From Sediminibacterium roseum (GTDB lineage Bacteria > Bacteroidota > Bacteroidia > Chitinophagales > Chitinophagaceae): a stretch of 64,000 bases of DNA. The DNA lies in NCBI RefSeq assembly GCF_009939005.1, contig NZ_JAACJS010000012.1, positions 372,001 through 436,000 on the forward strand, given 5' to 3'. Below the pieces are notes generated by a model. That model did no database searches and had not been told where the DNA came from. It saw only the letters and a list, made by a program, of their open reading frames with translations. Positions 36,981-48,196 of the stretch are shown here, piece after piece (the stretch's first letter is position 1; each line of letters begins with the position of its first letter). A program made the translations under genes and the position numbers.

Positions 36981-37556
36981 TTAAACTTTGCCAGCGCGGA
37001 TCTTGCTTAAAAATTCAGGCGTAAACCCAAGGTACGAAGCAAGCATATACTGCGGCACACGCTGCACAAACTCAGGAAACAGGTTATTGAAATGATGGTA
37101 GCGCTCCTCTCCCGACTGGCTGTACAAATATTTGATCCGCAATTGATAGGCGCCATAAGCGCGCTGAAGGATCAAACGGAAATACCGCTCAAGCTTCGGC
37201 AACTTCACAAGAAGTTCGTCCTGCTTTATTTTGGTAATGCTGTAAACGGATGAATTCTCTACCGCCTGCACAAAAAAATTAGACGGCGCCTCTTGTTCAA
37301 ATGCAAGAAAATCTGTGAGCCACCAGTTTTCAAGGGCAAACTGCGTAGTGTGTTCAACACCTTTGTCGGTCAGGAAAAAATTACGGAGACAGCCTTTGTC
37401 TACAAAATACAACGCATGGCAAACCTGTTCCTCCTTCAGCAAAAATGATTTCTTTTTATACATCTGCTGTGTGAATTGTGAAGCAACAAGCAGTTGTTCT
37501 TCTTCGTTCAGGGGAACATATTTTTGAATATGGGTTAGCAGGGAATTGTTGATCAT
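36981..37556 (-). CDS. Crp/Fnr-family transcriptional regulator
   Basis: 191 residues, normal for the Bacteroidota Crp/Fnr group. The N-terminal cyclic-nucleotide-binding fold is recognised from LYFVDKGCLRNFFLTDKG and TTQFALENWWLTDFLAF, without the Fnr iron-sulfur cysteines or clear cAMP-binding residues. The C-terminal helix-turn-helix is short: VPQYMLASYLGFTPEFLSKI, with recognition helix near residue 183. The gene begins within the last codons of the TPR histidine kinase (ATGA overlap at 37553-37556), so the two are translationally coupled. Confidence 0.9.
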   Translation of the reverse strand: MINNSLLTHIQKYVPLNEEEQLLVASQFTQQMYKKKSFLLKEEQVCHALYFVDKGCLRNFFLTDKGVEHTTQFALENWWLTDFLAFEQEAPSNFFVQAVENSSVYSITKIKQDELLVKLPKLERYFRLILQRAYGAYQLRIKYLYSQSGEERYHHFNNLFPEFVQRVPQYMLASYLGFTPEFLSKIRAGKV

Positions 37557-39607
37557 TGCGAAACCGGCTGTTCGGCCAAAGGTAAGGATACAAAAAAACT
37601 TGCGCCTTGTCCCTTCTCGCTTTCAAACCATATTTTTCCTTTGTGAAGGGAAATGATCTGTTTAGATATGGACAACCCAAGCCCAAAAGACGCTTCTCCC
37701 GAAGTTCCGGGGCTTCCTGCACCTGTTGATTCAAATATGCGGTGCTTGAAATTGTCGGGGATGCCGATTCCCTGGTCGTGAATGGCAATGATGACCTGGC
37801 CGTTGTTGAGCTCCGTTGTAATCCTTATCTCACCATTCTGCCGGCTGAATTTGATGGCATTGCTCACCAGGTTACTGAACACGCGCCACAATTTCTCCTG
37901 GTCGCCCGAAACATAGGCCGGCACTGTATCCAGTATAACCACCTGGTTCTTCTCCTGTACCTGGTGCTCGTACAGCGCCACACAATACCGGAGTATATCT
38001 GCGATATTGATGATTTCGATATTCTTTAGTTTGCTGAATGCCTGCATATCATTCAACAGGTCGTTGATGAGGTTCATCGATTTGGTGCCCGATGTGTGAA
38101 TGGCGCGCAACATTTCGTCTTTCTTGTCGTCAGGCAACCCGCCCTGTTGCAGGATCTCTGCCAGCGAATTGATCGCGCCCACCGGCCCCCGTAGATCGTG
38201 CGCAACGATTCGCATAAAGCGGTTGTTGTTCTGGTGGCTTTGCTCCAGTGCCGTAAGGGTTTGCTGCAGCGCCGCGTTCTTGTGTGTTACTTCGTCGTGA
38301 AGCTGTGTAAGCTCCATTACATTCCTGCGCGAACGGCGGTAATTGAGCAAAACCAGGATCACCACCAATACTGCAAGCACCGCTATAACGACCATCAAAA
38401 TAAGGTACTCGGTTTTTACTTTGTTCTCTTTCTTCAGCACGGTAAGCTGGAACTGGCGGGCAACATCATCCAGCTCCTGCTGTATGTCTACAGACGTGAC
38501 GGGCCCGGATACATTCGCAACAGAATCGCGGATGCGGTTGTATTCCGACAAATATGCATAGGCAGCCTTGTGATCGCCGGTGTTTTCAGACTGCCGGGAA
38601 CGCAGCAGGAAATAACCCTCGGAAAGGTCGGGATTCTTGTAGGGCCTGCGCGTGGAATCGATCTGTTGAACGATCTTCTCAGCTTCGTCAAATCTTTTCT
38701 GAAGCTGGTACAGTTTGGCGAGTTTGATCCTGCTGTACACGGCATCTTCGGGTGCATGCAAAGGGTGTTCATTGATGGCAATGCTCTGCCCGAGCAACTG
38801 CTCCGCTTCTGTATATCTTTTATCGTCGATCGCAACGTTTGCCTTGTTACCGTAGATCACGGCGCGCGCCACCTGTATAAATTCTGCTTTCTCCGGGAAA
38901 CGGTGCTCGTTCGCATCAATGTAAGCAAGCGCCTTGTCAAAGTAAACGCCCGCACTGTCTTTCATGTTCGCTCTCACATAACAGATCCCGATGTTGTCGT
39001 AATTGCCCTGCCGCTGCGCAAATTCGTCGAACGTTCCTTCCGGGCAGCGCTCCGTTTCTTTTATGGATTGTTTATAATAACCTGCGGCCTCCACATATTT
39101 TTTCTGCACATAGCAAACGGTGGCCAACCGCGCGCTGTATTCAGACAATGCGCAGGAATCCCTTTTCTCAAGTATGGCGAGCCTTCCCTTGTAATACCAT
39201 GTAAAAGATTCCGAGTAACGGCGCTGCGAAAGAAAGGCGTCGCCCTTTAAAAAAAGTGTTTTGGCATACAACGGCAGAAAATCAGGTTTGCGGTCGAGCA
39301 ACTGAAGCATGCTGTCGGCATACACAATAGCGGTTTTAAACGCATGCGCGCGGTAATAGTAGTACGCATATTTATAGGAAAGAACATTCCACTGGTCCTT
39401 GATACCGGGATTTTTTATCGACCTTGAGATGGAATCTATCTTACCGAGGAAATCTCCATCCCCGGTTAATTTCAGCGAATAGAAAAAACTGTCGAGCACA
39501 TCCGTATGATCAATGCGGTTGCGTGGTTCATTTTTACAGGCGGGAAAAACGGAGCCTGCAAGAACGGCGAGAACAATAACAATGCGATATTGGGGATGGA
39601 TACGCAT
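37553..39607 (-). CDS. TPR-containing sensor histidine kinase
   Basis: 684 residues from the ATG at 39607 (another Met at 39616 is possible). The N-terminus is a signal-like helix (RIVIVLAVLAGSVFPAC, weak lipobox). Residues about 30-380 are TPR-like helices facing the periplasm. One transmembrane helix follows (LILMVVIAVLAVLVVILVLL, near 395), then a coiled coil. The kinase core has the phosphorylated His in RIVAHDLRGPVGAINSLAEI near residue 472, and an ATPase domain with GIPDNFKHRIFE and SFGLGLSISKQI. The separate response regulator is not obvious; the coupled Crp/Fnr gene may be the output, but it lacks a receiver domain. Confidence 0.87.
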   Translation of the reverse strand: MRIHPQYRIVIVLAVLAGSVFPACKNEPRNRIDHTDVLDSFFYSLKLTGDGDFLGKIDSISRSIKNPGIKDQWNVLSYKYAYYYYRAHAFKTAIVYADSMLQLLDRKPDFLPLYAKTLFLKGDAFLSQRRYSESFTWYYKGRLAILEKRDSCALSEYSARLATVCYVQKKYVEAAGYYKQSIKETERCPEGTFDEFAQRQGNYDNIGICYVRANMKDSAGVYFDKALAYIDANEHRFPEKAEFIQVARAVIYGNKANVAIDDKRYTEAEQLLGQSIAINEHPLHAPEDAVYSRIKLAKLYQLQKRFDEAEKIVQQIDSTRRPYKNPDLSEGYFLLRSRQSENTGDHKAAYAYLSEYNRIRDSVANVSGPVTSVDIQQELDDVARQFQLTVLKKENKVKTEYLILMVVIAVLAVLVVILVLLNYRRSRRNVMELTQLHDEVTHKNAALQQTLTALEQSHQNNNRFMRIVAHDLRGPVGAINSLAEILQQGGLPDDKKDEMLRAIHTSGTKSMNLINDLLNDMQAFSKLKNIEIINIADILRYCVALYEHQVQEKNQVVILDTVPAYVSGDQEKLWRVFSNLVSNAIKFSRQNGEIRITTELNNGQVIIAIHDQGIGIPDNFKHRIFESTGAGSPGTSGEASFGLGLSISKQIISLHKGKIWFESEKGQGASFFVSLPLAEQPVSQ

Positions 39608-39720
39608 ATTGGCCACAGCAATATAGCGCCGATCCGGAGTATTTACATACGAATTTGGTAGATTTTACGGCACGTTCGCAAAATCTTAATAAAATCCCTT
39701 AAAAACATTGGTAAAAAGCA

Positions 39721-40962
39721 CTAATTATCGGCCGGGTTCAGTACCGGAAACGATACGATGAACGTTGATCCTTCGTTCACTTTACTGATCACGGAGATAA
39801 AGCCATTGTGTTCTTCCACAATTTTTTTGCAGATAGCGAGGCCAATCCCGGTTCCTTCATATTTGTTTTTATCGTGCAGGCGTTTGAACATCCCGAAGAT
39901 CTGCTCTGAATACTGTTGCTCAAACCCGATGCCGTTGTCTTCAACAAAGATCCTGCAGTAACTGTTACCGGCCGGGCTTCCTTCTTCCATGATGTTCTGT
40001 TGCGCGCGTATGCTGATAACGGGTTTCACATCGGGTTTCGAATATTTGAGCGCGTTACTCACGAGGTTGAAAAACAAGGGCCTGATCAAACCGGGGTTTA
40101 CATACAGGTGCGGCAATTCATCGATGATCAGTTTTGCATTTTTTTCGAGGATAAGGTCTTCCATTCCGTTCAACACATCCTGCAGCAGTGCGTTCATATC
40201 GCTGTGCACGAGCGAGTTTGTTTCGACAGACATTTTAGAGAAAGTAAGTATGTCCTCAATCAGCTTGCGCATACGCACGGCTTCCATCTGGATCTTGGAA
40301 ATATCGTTCCTGCCCTCTTCATCCAGCAGCGAGCCATACCTGGAGAACAAACGGTCGCTGAAGATCATCATCTTTCGCAATGGCTCCTGCAGGTCGTGCG
40401 AGGCCATGAACACCACCCTGTCCAGCTCCTTGTTGGTTGATTCCAGGCGCGCGATGTTATCGAGCAACTGGTAATTCAGTTCTTTCACTTTCTCTTCAGA
40501 TGCTTTGCGGTCGCGTACCTCGTCGGCCAGGTTTTTGTTGATGGCGATGAGCTTTTTCTCCTGCAGCATCAGGCGATGGTTCTTTTTATACAGATCAACA
40601 AACACGCCCACTTTGGCTTTCAGCAGGTTTGGGTTGATGGGTTTGTATATATAATCCACCGCACCGGTCTGGTATCCCTTGAAAACATTTTCGTCGCCAT
40701 AGCTGTTCGCGGTAATAAAGATGATGGGAATGTGCTGCAGTTTTTCCCGTTCATAGATCAATGATGCGGTTTCAAAACCATCCAGGTTCGGCATTTTCAC
40801 ATCCATCAATATCAGCGCAAAATCAAATTCGTTCAGCAATACCTTCAGAGCCTCGCGTCCGGAATTCGCGCGGACAAAGTAATAGGCCTCATCTCCCAAT
40901 ATCGTTTCAATTGAGAGGAGATTGTCTTCGCGGTCGTCTACGATCAATATCTTGGTACGCAT
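39721..40962 (-). CDS. Receiver domain fused to histidine kinase (response regulator-kinase)
   Basis: 413 residues with no membrane segment. Residues 1-122 are a receiver with the phospho-acceptor Asp in FALILMDVKMPNLDG, the Thr/Ser and Lys positions kept (FITANS, YIYKPINP). A coiled coil follows (about 125-175), then a HisKA domain with VVFMASHDLQEPLRKMMIF and a HATPase domain with VEDNGIGFEQQYSEQIFGMF and KYEGTGIGLAICKKIVEEH. This layout is of a soluble phosphorelay element rather than a sensor. It lies downstream of the giant HAMP kinase by 63 bases on the same strand, so it probably receives from or gives to that protein. Confidence 0.9.
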   Translation of the reverse strand: MRTKILIVDDREDNLLSIETILGDEAYYFVRANSGREALKVLLNEFDFALILMDVKMPNLDGFETASLIYEREKLQHIPIIFITANSYGDENVFKGYQTGAVDYIYKPINPNLLKAKVGVFVDLYKKNHRLMLQEKKLIAINKNLADEVRDRKASEEKVKELNYQLLDNIARLESTNKELDRVVFMASHDLQEPLRKMMIFSDRLFSRYGSLLDEEGRNDISKIQMEAVRMRKLIEDILTFSKMSVETNSLVHSDMNALLQDVLNGMEDLILEKNAKLIIDELPHLYVNPGLIRPLFFNLVSNALKYSKPDVKPVISIRAQQNIMEEGSPAGNSYCRIFVEDNGIGFEQQYSEQIFGMFKRLHDKNKYEGTGIGLAICKKIVEEHNGFISVISKVNEGSTFIVSFPVLNPADN

Positions 40963-41025
40963 TTCTTTAAGCTATTGCTTTAACTGACGTGTATAATCCT
41001 TTTATTTCAATCAATACCACCTGGC

Positions 41026-44000
41026 TTATTTATAAAACCATATCCGCATCAACGACAACAGCTGGTCGATCTTCAGTGGCTTCGTGATGTAATCCGATGC
41101 GCCTGCCTCGATGCATTTCTGTCGGTCGCCCTTCATGGCCTTGGCGGTTACGGCGATGATCGGGAGCATGCTGTTCTTGTGTTCGCGCCTGATCTTCTGT
41201 GTTGTTTCGTAGCCATCCATTTCAGGCATCATGATGTCCATCAGCACCATATCGATCTTCGGGTTTTCTGTAAGTATATTGATCGCATCTTTCCCGCTCT
41301 CTGCCGTGATCACGTTGATGTGATACCGTTCAAATACGGTTGTGAGCGCGAAAAGATTTCTTACATCATCATCTACCACAAGAATGTTCTTGCCGGTGAG
41401 GATATCGTCTTTCAGCCTGATGTTCTCGATCAGTCTTTGTTTATCCGGCGCCAGGTCTTTGTGGTTGATGTGAAGATGCAGCACCGTTTCTTCCAGCAGG
41501 TGCTCGAGCGAGTTAACCCCTTTTGTAAGGATCGAATTTGAACTGCGGCTCAGCATACCCAATTCCTGTTTGTCGAAATCTTTTGCCGAATAAACGATCA
41601 CCGGTGTGAGCCTTCCTTTTATTTCCTTTACCTGGCTCACCAGCTCGTTTCCTGAAATATCCGGCAATGTGTAATCGAGGATGATGCAATCGTATTTTTC
41701 TTCACCGATCATTTCCATTGTTTCTTTGCCGGTGCCCGCGAGGGATACATCGATGGAATCATCCGATAACATCTTCACGATCTGTGATGCATCAAGCTCA
41801 TTGTCTTCTACCACCAGCACCTTCTTTTTTTCGCTTCGCTGAAAATCGGCGATATCGCTGAACAACGCGTTGAGCGATTCGTTCTCCAATGGTTTCAGGT
41901 GGAAACTTCTCGCACCGCGTTTGAGCGCAAGGGCCATGTTCTCTTCGCCCGATATGAGGTGGATCGGTATATGGCGGTAGTTAAGATCGTTGCGCAGCAG
42001 ATCTAGTATCTTCCACCCGCTTGTTTCCGGCAGTTTTACATCGAGTGTGATGGCAATGGGATTAAAGCGGTTGATGAACTCGAACACTTCAATATAACTC
42101 ACAGCGATGATGGCCTTAAACCCTTCGTTGTGTGCTTTCTCGATGAGGATCTTACCAAAGCGCAGGTCGTCTTCAACGATCAATACCACTTTGTCGCCCG
42201 ATTGGATGTTGCTCCGGTCGTCGCCGCTTTCATTGATCATCTCATTCACCATGTTCTTCGCATCCGCTCCTTCGTTTGTGATGCGGATCGAGTTGAGCAA
42301 TGTATCGATGTTGCCGTTGCCTGAACCCGGCTCCGCAACTTTGTACCCGCTGAACTTGTCATCGCCCGCAGCAATTGCAGGCAATCCTTCTGCATTCTCG
42401 ATCGGGAGGAAGAGTGTGAATGTGCTTCCTGCGCCCGGTGTGCTTTCGAGTTCGATGGTTCCGCCCAGCAGTTCGGCAAGGCCACGGCTGATCGACAATC
42501 CCAACCCCGTTCCACCGTACTTCCGGCTCGTTGAACCCTCTGCCTGCTGGAACGCTTCGAAGATGATGTTTTGTTTTTCCTGCGGAATACCGATACCTGT
42601 ATCGCTGATGGCGAAGGCGGCTACCTGTCCTGCGGCATCCAACACCGCATTTCCAGTTTTCCAGTTTTTGTTGGCCATGTAGATCTTCAGTTTTACTTCG
42701 CCTTTCTCTGTAAACTTGAATGAGTTCGACAAAAGATTTTTGAGGATCTGGTTCAGGCGCTGCTGATCGGTTTGAATCACCGGTGGCAACGCTGGGTCTG
42801 TTTCTATGTTGAAGCGCAGGTGTCTTGCCTCGGAGATCGGTTTGAAAGTTGTTTCCACAAACCCCGCGATCTCGCCAAAACGAACGGTGCCGAAATTCGC
42901 AGAGATGAATCCTGATTCGATCTTGGAGAGATCGAGGATGTCGTTGATCAGCTGTATCAGGTCATCACCGCAGGAGTGAATGGTTTTGGCGTAGCGGATC
43001 TGTTTATCGTTCAGGTTGCCTTCCGCATTCTCATACAACTGTTGTGCAAGGATGAGCAAGCTGTTCAGCGGTGTACGCAACTCGTGCGACATGTTCGCAA
43101 GGAACTCCGATTTGTATTTTGACGTGAGCGTTAACTGTTCCGCTTTTTCTTCGAGCGATCTTCTTGCTTCTTCCACCTCCCGGTTCTTGTCTTCCACTTC
43201 GTTCTTCTGTTTAACAAGGAGAAGGGCTTTGTCCTGCAGCTCATCGTTTGTTCTCGACAACTCTTCCTGCTGCATCTTCAACTCACCTGCAAGGGATTGG
43301 GATTGTGTGAGCAGTTCTTCCGTACGTGTATTGGTTTCAATTGTGTTCAATACGATACCGATACTTTCTGTGAGCTGCCCGAGGAAGTCAAGGTGTGTTT
43401 TGCTGAACGAATCAAATGAAGCAAGTTCGATAACGGCTTTTACTTCCTTCTCGAACAATACCGGCAATACAATGAGGTTTAACGGCCTTGCATGCCCGAG
43501 GCCCGAATTTATTTTTACATAATCGGAAGGCACGTTTGTTAAAAGAATTCTTTCTTTTTCCCTTGCGCACTGTCCCACCAAACCTTCGCCAATGGCGAAT
43601 TCTTTCGGGATGCCCATTTCATCGCGGTAGGCGTATGCGGAGAAGAGTTTGAGTTTTTTGAGGCTGTCGTCCTGTTTCAGGATATAGAATACGCCATGCT
43701 GCGCATTTACTACCTGCGCGAGCTCTGAGAGGATCCGGTTGGTTACGGTATTGAGGTCTTTTTGACCCTGCAGCATCTGCGTAAACTTCGCGAGGTTTGA
43801 TTTGAGCCAGTCCTGTTCGTGGTTGCGCAGGGTGGTCTCTTTCAGGTTGGCGATCATCTGGTTGATGGTATCTTTCAATGCTTCCACCTCTCCCTTGGCA
43901 GCCACGTTGATGCTTCGTGTAAGGTCACCTTTTGTTACGGCCGATGCCACTTCGGAGATCGATCGCACCTGTGTGGTAAGGTTTTCCGCGAGCTGGTTTA

Positions 44001-47000
44001 CGTTCTCTGTAAGGTCTTTCCAGGTACCGGAGGCACCGGGTACGCTTGCCTGTCCGCCCAGTTTTCCATCCACACCTACCTCGCGCGCAACGGTCGTTAC
44101 CTGGTCCGCAAAAATGGCTAGCGTATCGATCATTTCATTGATCGTATCTGTTAACTGCGATACTTCGCCGAATGCGTTGATCGTTAATTTCTGTTTGAGG
44201 TTTCCTTTTGCAACAGAGGTTACCACTTTTGCAATACCCCGCACCTGGCCCGTTAAGTTTGAGGCCATGAAGTTCACTGAATCCGTAAGGTCTTTCCAGG
44301 TACCCGCAACACCCGGTACGCTGGCCTGTCCGCCGAGTTTTCCTTCCGTACCCACTTCGCGCGCCACACGCGTTACTTCCGACGCGAAGGCGCGCAGCTG
44401 ATCCACCATGGTATTGATGGTATTTTTGAGATCGAGGATCTCGCCTTTTACATCCACCATGATCGGTTTCGAAAGGTCACCACTTGCCACCGCTTTGGTT
44501 ACTTCGGCGATGTTACGTACCTGCGAGGTAAGGTTACCAGACATCTGGTTCACCGAATCCGTAAGGTCTTTCCAGGTACCCGCAACACCGGGTACGAAGG
44601 CCTGTCCGCCCAACTTTCCTTCCGTACCTACTTCCGTTGCCACACGTGTTACTTCCGATGCGAAGGCGCGCAATTGGTCCACCATCGTGTTGATGGTTTC
44701 TTTGAGCTGGAGGATCTCCCCGCGCACATCCACCGTAATTTTTTTAGACATATCGCCATTCGCCACGGCGATGGCCACTTCGGCGATGTTACGTACCTGG
44801 TCGGTGAGGTTACCTGCCATCTGGTTTACCGAATCGGTAAGGTCTTTCCAGGTACCGCCTACGCCAGGCACATTCGCCTGTCCGCCCAGTTTTCCTTCCG
44901 ATCCTACCTCACGCGCCACACGCGTTACTTCGGATGCGAAGGCGCGTAACTGGTCCACCATGGTGTTGATCGTATTTTTCAATTCGAGGATCTCGCCTTT
45001 TACGTTTACCTCGATCTTTCGCGACAGATCCCCTTTGGCCACCGCTGTTGTTACCTCGGCGATGTTACGCACCTGAGAGGTAAGGTTACCCGCCATTTTG
45101 TTTACCGAGTCGGTGAGGTCTTTCCATGTACCCGCAACGCCCGGTACATCGGCCTGACCGCCCAGCTGCCCTTCAGAACCTACCTCACGCGCCACGCGCG
45201 TAACCTCGGAACCGAATGAGTTGAGCTGGTCCACCATGGTGTTGATCGTATTCTTCAATTCAAGGATCTCTCCTTTTACATCCACCGTAATTTTTCTTGA
45301 GAGGTCGCCTTTTGCCACCGCCGTTGTTACGTCGGCGATGTTACGTACCTGTGCGGTAAGGTTACTACCCATCTGGTTCACGGAATCGGTAAGGTCTTTC
45401 CACACACCACCCACGCCTTCTACCGTTGCCTGTCCACCCAGTTTTCCTTCCGATCCCACCTCGCGCGCCACACGTGTTACCTCGGAGCCGAACGAGTTGA
45501 GCTGATCCACCATGGTGTTGATCGTGTTCTTCAACTCGAGGATCTCTCCTTTTACATCCACCGTAATTTTTCTCGACAGGTCACCTCTCGCCACCGCCGT
45601 TGTTACCTCGGCGATGTTACGTACCTGCGATGTAAGGTTACTACCCATCTGGTTCACAGAATCGGTAAGGTCCTTCCATGTACCGCCCACACCTTTTACT
45701 TTTGCCTGCCCGCCCAGTTTTCCTTCCGTACCCACCTCCAGCGCCACACGTGTTACCTCGGAAGCGAAGGAGTTGAGCTGGTCCACCATCGTGTTGATCG
45801 TATTCTTCAACTCGAGGATCTCTCCTTCTACATTCACCGTAATTTTTTTCGACAGGTCACCGTTCGCCACCGCTGTTGTTACATCGGCGATGTTACGCAC
45901 CTGTGCGGTAAGGTTACTACCCATCTGGTTTACCGAATCCGTAAGGTCTTTCCATACACCGGCAACACCTCTTACTTTGGCCTGACCGCCCAGTTTTCCT
46001 TCCGTACCCACCTCGAGCGCCACACGCGTTACCTCTGATGCGAAGGAGTTGAGCTGGTCCACCATGGTGTTGATCGTATTTTTCAATTCAAGGATCTCTC
46101 CTTCTACGTTCACCGTAATTTTTTTCGACAGGTCACCATTCGCCACCGCCGTTGTTACCTCGGCGATGTTACGTACCTGTGCGGTAAGGTTACTACCCAT
46201 CTGGTTCACAGAATCGGTGAGGTCTTTCCATACGCCACCCACACCTTTTACTTTTGCCTGCCCGCCCAGTTTTCCTTCCGATCCCACCTCGCGCGCCACA
46301 CGCGTTACCTCGGAAGAGAAAGAGTTGAGCTGATCCACCATCGTGTTGATCGTATTTTTCAATTCAAGGATCTCTCCTTTTACATCCACCGTAATCTGTC
46401 TCGACAGATCCCCCTTGGCCACCGCCGTTGTTACCTCGGCAATGTTACGCACCTGGCCGGTAAGGTTACTGGCCATCTGGTTCACGGAATCCGTAAGGTC
46501 TTTCCATGTACCGGCAACGCCTTTTACCTGGGCCTGCCCGCCGAGCTTTCCTTCCGTACCCACCTCGAGCGCCACACGCGTTACCTCCGAGGAGAAAGAG
46601 TTGAGCTGATCCACCATCGTGTTGATCGTATTCTTCAGCTCAAGGATCTCTCCTTTTACATCTACCGTAATTTTTTTGGATAAGTCGCCCTTCGCAACAG
46701 CGGTTGTTACATCAGCAATGTTCCTTACCTGGTCGGTAAGGTTGCTGCCCATCAGGTTCACAGAATCGGTAAGGTCTTTCCACACACCGGACACACCTTT
46801 TACTTTTGCCTGTCCACCCAACTTTCCTTCCGATCCCACTTCACGCGCAACACGTGTTACCTCCCGGGAGAAAAGGTTGAGCTGCTTCACCATGTAATTC
46901 ACTTCTTTGGCAATGTCGAGGAACTCTCCTTTGAGCAAGTGTCCGCCAATGTTCAGCGGCATTTCTTCAGAAAGGTTTCCGTTTGCCACCGAACCAATTA

Positions 47001-47430
47001 CGTGGGCGATCTCGATGGTTGGGTGAACGAGGTCAGAGATCAGCGTATTCAACGAATCAACGCCTTTGTGCCAGGAACCCTTTCCATTGGGCAACGGGAT
47101 ACGCTCCGTAAGTTTACCCTGCTTACCGATGATCTTTCCTGCCTTGGTAAACTCCTCCATCATCTTTTCATTCAGGTCGATGATCTCGTTGAGTGTGTCG
47201 GCGATCTTTCCACTGATGCCGGTTTGCGCAGGCATGCGTACGGTAAAGTTCCCATTCTTTACTTCTGTAAGAATGCTGAGCAAGATATCGGCATCGATCA
47301 AAACACCGCCTTCTTTGGCGGGTCTTTGGTTTGAAGCCACCTTGACCTTTGTAATGGCCGGCTTTCGCTTCATCACGCGTTTGGGTGCGGCTGGTTCAGC
47401 AACGCCGTTTGATCTTGATTTCTTTTCCAT
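41026..47430 (-). CDS. Giant soluble poly-HAMP hybrid histidine kinase with GAF and three receiver domains
   Basis: 2134 residues from the ATG at 47430; an earlier Met would add 13 residues. There is no signal peptide or membrane helix. Residues about 45-145 are a first HAMP-like region. Residues 234-1153 hold ten exact 92-residue modules, each two HAMP-like halves ([17 protein letters not shown] and [17 protein letters not shown]), with partial modules on both sides. A GAF domain (about 1227-1367), coiled coil, HisKA (H1449 in [10 protein letters not shown]) and HATPase ([20 protein letters not shown]) follow. Then come three receivers with acceptor Asp in [24 protein letters not shown] and [12 protein letters not shown]. 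The module sequence closely resembles fungal group III kinases (Nik1/Os-1), which sense osmotic stress and fungicides. The ligand here is unknown. Confidence 0.93.
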   Translation of the reverse strand: MEKKSRSNGVAEPAAPKRVMKRKPAITKVKVASNQRPAKEGGVLIDADILLSILTEVKNGNFTVRMPAQTGISGKIADTLNEIIDLNEKMMEEFTKAGKIIGKQGKLTERIPLPNGKGSWHKGVDSLNTLISDLVHPTIEIAHVIGSVANGNLSEEMPLNIGGHLLKGEFLDIAKEVNYMVKQLNLFSREVTRVAREVGSEGKLGGQAKVKGVSGVWKDLTDSVNLMGSNLTDQVRNIADVTTAVAKGDLSKKITVDVKGEILELKNTINTMVDQLNSFSSEVTRVALEVGTEGKLGGQAQVKGVAGTWKDLTDSVNQMASNLTGQVRNIAEVTTAVAKGDLSRQITVDVKGEILELKNTINTMVDQLNSFSSEVTRVAREVGSEGKLGGQAKVKGVGGVWKDLTDSVNQMGSNLTAQVRNIAEVTTAVANGDLSKKITVNVEGEILELKNTINTMVDQLNSFASEVTRVALEVGTEGKLGGQAKVRGVAGVWKDLTDSVNQMGSNLTAQVRNIADVTTAVANGDLSKKITVNVEGEILELKNTINTMVDQLNSFASEVTRVALEVGTEGKLGGQAKVKGVGGTWKDLTDSVNQMGSNLTSQVRNIAEVTTAVARGDLSRKITVDVKGEILELKNTINTMVDQLNSFGSEVTRVAREVGSEGKLGGQATVEGVGGVWKDLTDSVNQMGSNLTAQVRNIADVTTAVAKGDLSRKITVDVKGEILELKNTINTMVDQLNSFGSEVTRVAREVGSEGQLGGQADVPGVAGTWKDLTDSVNKMAGNLTSQVRNIAEVTTAVAKGDLSRKIEVNVKGEILELKNTINTMVDQLRAFASEVTRVAREVGSEGKLGGQANVPGVGGTWKDLTDSVNQMAGNLTDQVRNIAEVAIAVANGDMSKKITVDVRGEILQLKETINTMVDQLRAFASEVTRVATEVGTEGKLGGQAFVPGVAGTWKDLTDSVNQMSGNLTSQVRNIAEVTKAVASGDLSKPIMVDVKGEILDLKNTINTMVDQLRAFASEVTRVAREVGTEGKLGGQASVPGVAGTWKDLTDSVNFMASNLTGQVRGIAKVVTSVAKGNLKQKLTINAFGEVSQLTDTINEMIDTLAIFADQVTTVAREVGVDGKLGGQASVPGASGTWKDLTENVNQLAENLTTQVRSISEVASAVTKGDLTRSINVAAKGEVEALKDTINQMIANLKETTLRNHEQDWLKSNLAKFTQMLQGQKDLNTVTNRILSELAQVVNAQHGVFYILKQDDSLKKLKLFSAYAYRDEMGIPKEFAIGEGLVGQCAREKERILLTNVPSDYVKINSGLGHARPLNLIVLPVLFEKEVKAVIELASFDSFSKTHLDFLGQLTESIGIVLNTIETNTRTEELLTQSQSLAGELKMQQEELSRTNDELQDKALLLVKQKNEVEDKNREVEEARRSLEEKAEQLTLTSKYKSEFLANMSHELRTPLNSLLILAQQLYENAEGNLNDKQIRYAKTIHSCGDDLIQLINDILDLSKIESGFISANFGTVRFGEIAGFVETTFKPISEARHLRFNIETDPALPPVIQTDQQRLNQILKNLLSNSFKFTEKGEVKLKIYMANKNWKTGNAVLDAAGQVAAFAISDTGIGIPQEKQNIIFEAFQQAEGSTSRKYGGTGLGLSISRGLAELLGGTIELESTPGAGSTFTLFLPIENAEGLPAIAAGDDKFSGYKVAEPGSGNGNIDTLLNSIRITNEGADAKNMVNEMINESGDDRSNIQSGDKVVLIVEDDLRFGKILIEKAHNEGFKAIIAVSYIEVFEFINRFNPIAITLDVKLPETSGWKILDLLRNDLNYRHIPIHLISGEENMALALKRGARSFHLKPLENESLNALFSDIADFQRSEKKKVLVVEDNELDASQIVKMLSDDSIDVSLAGTGKETMEMIGEEKYDCIILDYTLPDISGNELVSQVKEIKGRLTPVIVYSAKDFDKQELGMLSRSSNSILTKGVNSLEHLLEETVLHLHINHKDLAPDKQRLIENIRLKDDILTGKNILVVDDDVRNLFALTTVFERYHINVITAESGKDAINILTENPKIDMVLMDIMMPEMDGYETTQKIRREHKNSMLPIIAVTAKAMKGDRQKCIEAGASDYITKPLKIDQLLSLMRIWFYK
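43972..46731 (-). repeat. Ten tandem 276-bp repeats encoding HAMP modules
   Basis: The repeat period is exactly 276 bases (92 codons), ten in a row with no insertion or deletion. Neighbouring units are very similar at DNA level, more so in the middle (units 3-6) than at the ends, where the protein drifts (Q-V-R-G-I-A and Q-V-R-S-I-S units). This suggests ongoing duplication or gene conversion and also a risk of assembly collapse. Confidence 0.92.
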
Positions 47431-47680
47431 AAGTGTTGGTTGCGTTAAAGTGTGGTGTGAAGAAAGCAAAAGGGATTCCCCAAAGTGTAGAATTATTTAC
47501 GCACAAAAAAGTCCCGCTGTGGAGATTTTTACCTACTGGATGGTTCGCTATACAGTGTCTCAGCATTTAGGTCGCAGCAAATGGATTATTCTTTTCCCTG
47601 ACCATTTACTTGTATCCATAACAAAACAACTACCGTACCGGATGCCATTAAAAAACATGCATTTTTTGTCTGCGCTTCAA

Positions 47681-48115
47681 CTATTCCGTTGTAATGATCT
47701 TATCGGTTCTGCGCATCCATTTGGAGACCGGTGTTTTATCGATCAGCAGCACCAGGAACCCATCCATGAATTTGTAATGATCTACGCGAAGCAGGTTTGT
47801 AACAAACTCCTTTTCATTAAATCCTTCGCAGGCAATTTTTGTTACGGCGATGTCTTTATCAAACACGATCGCATCGCCATTTACCCTGAATCCGCCGGTC
47901 ATCCGGTTGCACCCGGTAAAACCTGTAAAGGTTTTCCTTGCAAGATCAAAGTTCAGCGAAGGAACATGGCCCGTTGCAGTGTCAGAAGGCAACACGGGTT
48001 GCAGGAACCATTCTCCCGAGAGCCTTGCAGAATCATTGGCGGTTTTCCTGTCGGTCTGCGCGTTTGAAATTTGCATGATGAAAAGGCAGACGATGCATGT
48101 GAACAGTTGTTTCAT
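47681..48115 (-). CDS. META domain protein, secreted
   Basis: 144 residues with a signal peptide (MKQLFTCIVCLFIMQISN, then AQ). The META domain (HslJ-like) is recognised from LSGEWFLQPVL, PSLNFDLARKTFTGFTGCNR with the conserved G-C-N-R-M-T-G-G-F turn, and the later KIACEGFNEKEFVTNLLRVD. The family occurs in envelope stress and motility proteins; here it is a single-domain periplasmic protein. It is separated by 250 bases from the giant kinase start, a gap in which I see no gene. Confidence 0.85.
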   Translation of the reverse strand: MKQLFTCIVCLFIMQISNAQTDRKTANDSARLSGEWFLQPVLPSDTATGHVPSLNFDLARKTFTGFTGCNRMTGGFRVNGDAIVFDKDIAVTKIACEGFNEKEFVTNLLRVDHYKFMDGFLVLLIDKTPVSKWMRRTDKIITTE

Positions 48116-48196
48116 ACATTTCTATTTTCGGCTTTATCATTGAATCGCCAATCGCTTACCTAGACGCAGGCGCCCGGTAAACGATTGACGGGTTAA

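Noticed and set aside
38198..39250. 350-codon open frame opposite the TPR histidine kinase
   Set aside because: Antisense shadow, Cys- and Arg-rich, with no recognisable fold.
43972..46731. CRISPR array or transposon repeats
   Set aside because: The 276-bp units are in frame, code for HAMP modules and have no spacers.
44408..46897. Series of repeating open frames on the plus strand with repeated [14 protein letters not shown] sequence
   Set aside because: Antisense of the HAMP repeats; they repeat only because the 276-bp units do.
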